This document shows positions 62,950 to 64,000 of a DNA stretch of 64,000 nt, piece by piece (the stretch's first letter is position 1; each line of letters opens with the position of its first letter). The notes beneath the pieces are model-generated. The model had not been told where the DNA came from and did not search any database. It saw only the letters and a program-made list of their open reading frames with translations. Where the stretch lies: the NCBI RefSeq assembly GCF_027213785.1, contig NZ_JAPWGO010000005.1, forward strand, positions 115,419-179,418. The letters run 5' to 3'. The stretch comes from Limimaricola sp. G21655-S1. Its GTDB lineage: Bacteria; Pseudomonadota; Alphaproteobacteria; Rhodobacterales; Rhodobacteraceae. Made by a program: the position numbers and the translations under genes.

Positions 62950-63890
62950 TGCTTCCTCAGGCGCGGGTTCAGGACGAAATAGGCGGCGTCGGCTGCGATG
63001 TTCATGACGATGAAGCCCATCGCCGTGACCAGCACGATGCCCTGGACCACCGCGTAGTCCCGGTTGAACACGGCATCGACCACCAGCTTGCCGAAGCCGG
63101 GAATGGTGAAGATCTGCTCGGTCAGCACCGCGCCCGCGATCAGCTCCCCGAACAGCAGCGCGGTGAGCGTGACGATCGGGGTGAGCGCGTTGCGGAAGGC
63201 GTGGCGCAGGATCACCCGGCGCTCGGCCAGCCCCTTGGCCCGCGCGGTGCGCACGTAGTCGGATTTCAGCACGCCGAGCATGGCGGAGCGGGTATGGCGC
63301 ATCAGCGTCGCCGCGAGCGCGGTGCCCAGAACGAAGGCGGGCATCAGCATGGTCTTGAGCGACAGCCACAGATCCTCGCCGGGCGGCACGTAGCCCGAGG
63401 CGGGCAGCGCCTGCCATTTCACCGCGACGAGGAGGATCAGCATGATGCCGAGCCAGAAGTTCGGGATCGACAGGCCCGACAGCGCCACGACGTTGGCGAC
63501 GTAGTCGGTGATCGTGCCCTTCTTCACCGCCGAGAGGATGCCGGCCGGGATGCCGATCACCAGCGCGAAGACCAGCGCCATCAGCGCCAGCTGGATCGTC
63601 ACGGGCAGCTTCTGCGCGATCAGCTCGGTCACCGGCTGGTTGGTCCTGAGCGAGATGCCGAGATCGCCGGTGACCACGCCCTTGATCCAGGTCGCGTACT
63701 GCACCCAGACCGGGTCGTTCATGCGGTATTTCTCGCGCAGGAAGGCGATGGTCTCGGGATCGCGGTCCTCGCCCGCCATGGCGAGGATCGGATCGCCCGG
63801 CAGCAGTTTCTGCAGGCCGAAGACGAAGATCGAGATCAGGATGACGGTCGGGATCGCGATGACGATCCGGCGCGCGACGAAGCTGAGCAT
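62946..63890 (-). CDS. Peptide ABC transporter permease (DppB-like)
   Basis: 314 aa. N-terminal helix LSFVARRIVIAIPTVILISI, then FGLQKLLPGDPILAMAGEDR (DppB/OppB mark), NFWLGIMLILLVAVKWQALP, TARAKGLAERRVILRHAFRN (EAA loop) and NIAADAAYFVLNPRLRKQ at the end. The ATG at 63890 is the best start; codons upstream run into the low-quality contig end. It heads the visible part of the operon. Confidence 0.92.
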   Translation of the reverse strand: MLSFVARRIVIAIPTVILISIFVFGLQKLLPGDPILAMAGEDRDPETIAFLREKYRMNDPVWVQYATWIKGVVTGDLGISLRTNQPVTELIAQKLPVTIQLALMALVFALVIGIPAGILSAVKKGTITDYVANVVALSGLSIPNFWLGIMLILLVAVKWQALPASGYVPPGEDLWLSLKTMLMPAFVLGTALAATLMRHTRSAMLGVLKSDYVRTARAKGLAERRVILRHAFRNALTPIVTLTALLFGELIAGAVLTEQIFTIPGFGKLVVDAVFNRDYAVVQGIVLVTAMGFIVMNIAADAAYFVLNPRLRKQ

Positions 63891-63917
63891 CAGGGGCACC
63901 CGGTGGGTTCGGGGCCG

Positions 63918-63936
63918 CCCCCCCCCCCCCCCCCCC
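63918..63936. repeat. Run of 19 C, likely sequencing/assembly artefact at contig edge
   Basis: Nineteen consecutive C followed by G/C-only low-complexity sequence to the window end. No gene reads through it sensibly. It looks like the damaged end of a contig rather than biology. Confidence 0.75.
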
Positions 63937-64000
63937 GCGGGCGGGAGGGGGTGGGCTGCCATGGAGACCCCGGGCCGGGGGGGAGGGAGCTGGCCGGGGG

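Overview
The window is GC-rich, tightly packed alphaproteobacterial DNA. The gene set points to the Rhodobacteraceae (Roseobacter/Paracoccus/Salipiger-like): an acs-adk-DUF4212/SSS-DUF294-exonuclease cluster, an H-NS/HvrA-type protein, a De Ley-Doudoroff galactose operon, an ExbBDD-TonB locus and an HWE kinase with a MASE1 sensor. That placement is an inference from gene content; no rRNA or tRNA gene was recognised. The last ~100 bases, which include a 19-C run, look like a contig edge.

Layout. (1) 1-7130: a sugar uptake locus with a FucP-like symporter (divergent, partial), a LacI regulator behind two tandem 14-bp operators, a CUT1-type ABC importer (binding protein, two permeases, MalK-like ATPase) and a cytoplasmic clan GH-J (GH32/GH68-like) fructosidase. 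(2) 7278-7747: remnant of a BCCT transporter. (3) 7955-12490: exbB, two exbD genes (one with Asn for the conserved Asp), tonB and a TonB-dependent siderophore receptor; then a DUF1289 gene and a convergent unknown gene-dps pair. (4) 14222-20068: a siderophore import operon (ATPase, two FecCD permeases, FhuF-like reductase, two binding proteins). (5) 20305-28327, minus strand: alpha-galactosidase (5'-truncated), flavin-dependent halogenase-like protein, KDGal kinase, KDPGal aldolase, IlvD/EDD dehydratase, galactose/arabinose 1-dehydrogenase and a second GH-J enzyme. Alpha-galactosidase plus fructosidase plus oxidative galactose breakdown suggests use of raffinose-type sugars.

(6) 28328-32677: a mobile-element junction that ends the galactoside operon: an IS3-family element with a -1 frameshift site and a 4-bp target duplication, itself split by an intact IS110/IS1111-type element, then an integrase lacking its N-terminus, a patch rich in inverted repeats and an IS3 orfA remnant. 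(7) 32696-42573: a DUF882 lipoprotein and the acetate-scavenging cluster, in which adenylate kinase can recycle the AMP made by acetyl-CoA synthetase. (8) 43132-47754: an AGCS symporter, an SH3-like exported protein, a PQQ-type sugar dehydrogenase and its probable cytochrome c partner, which carries a perfect 13-copy hexanucleotide (Glu-Ala) repeat. (9) 48209-54858: the HWE kinase, an RNase Z-like/DUF4334 fusion, two tandem SDRs and a Tat-exported serine hydrolase. (10) 55103-57960: a gene-poor stretch with an H-NS-like gene and small proteins. (11) 57961-63890, minus strand: dipeptide-type ABC permeases, a gamma-glutamyltransferase-family enzyme, a DUF1028 protein, a TauE/SafE permease and a GntR regulator, entering from beyond the right edge.

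The two sugar loci each carry a close copy of the same GH-J enzyme and flank the iron region. The strongest leads are the halogenase-like gene inside the sugar operon, the Asp/Asn ExbD pair, the RNase Z-DUF4334 fusion, the nested insertion that beheaded melA, the tandem LacI operators and the DUF1028-GGT-TauE-ABC operon. No CRISPR array or complete phage was seen.
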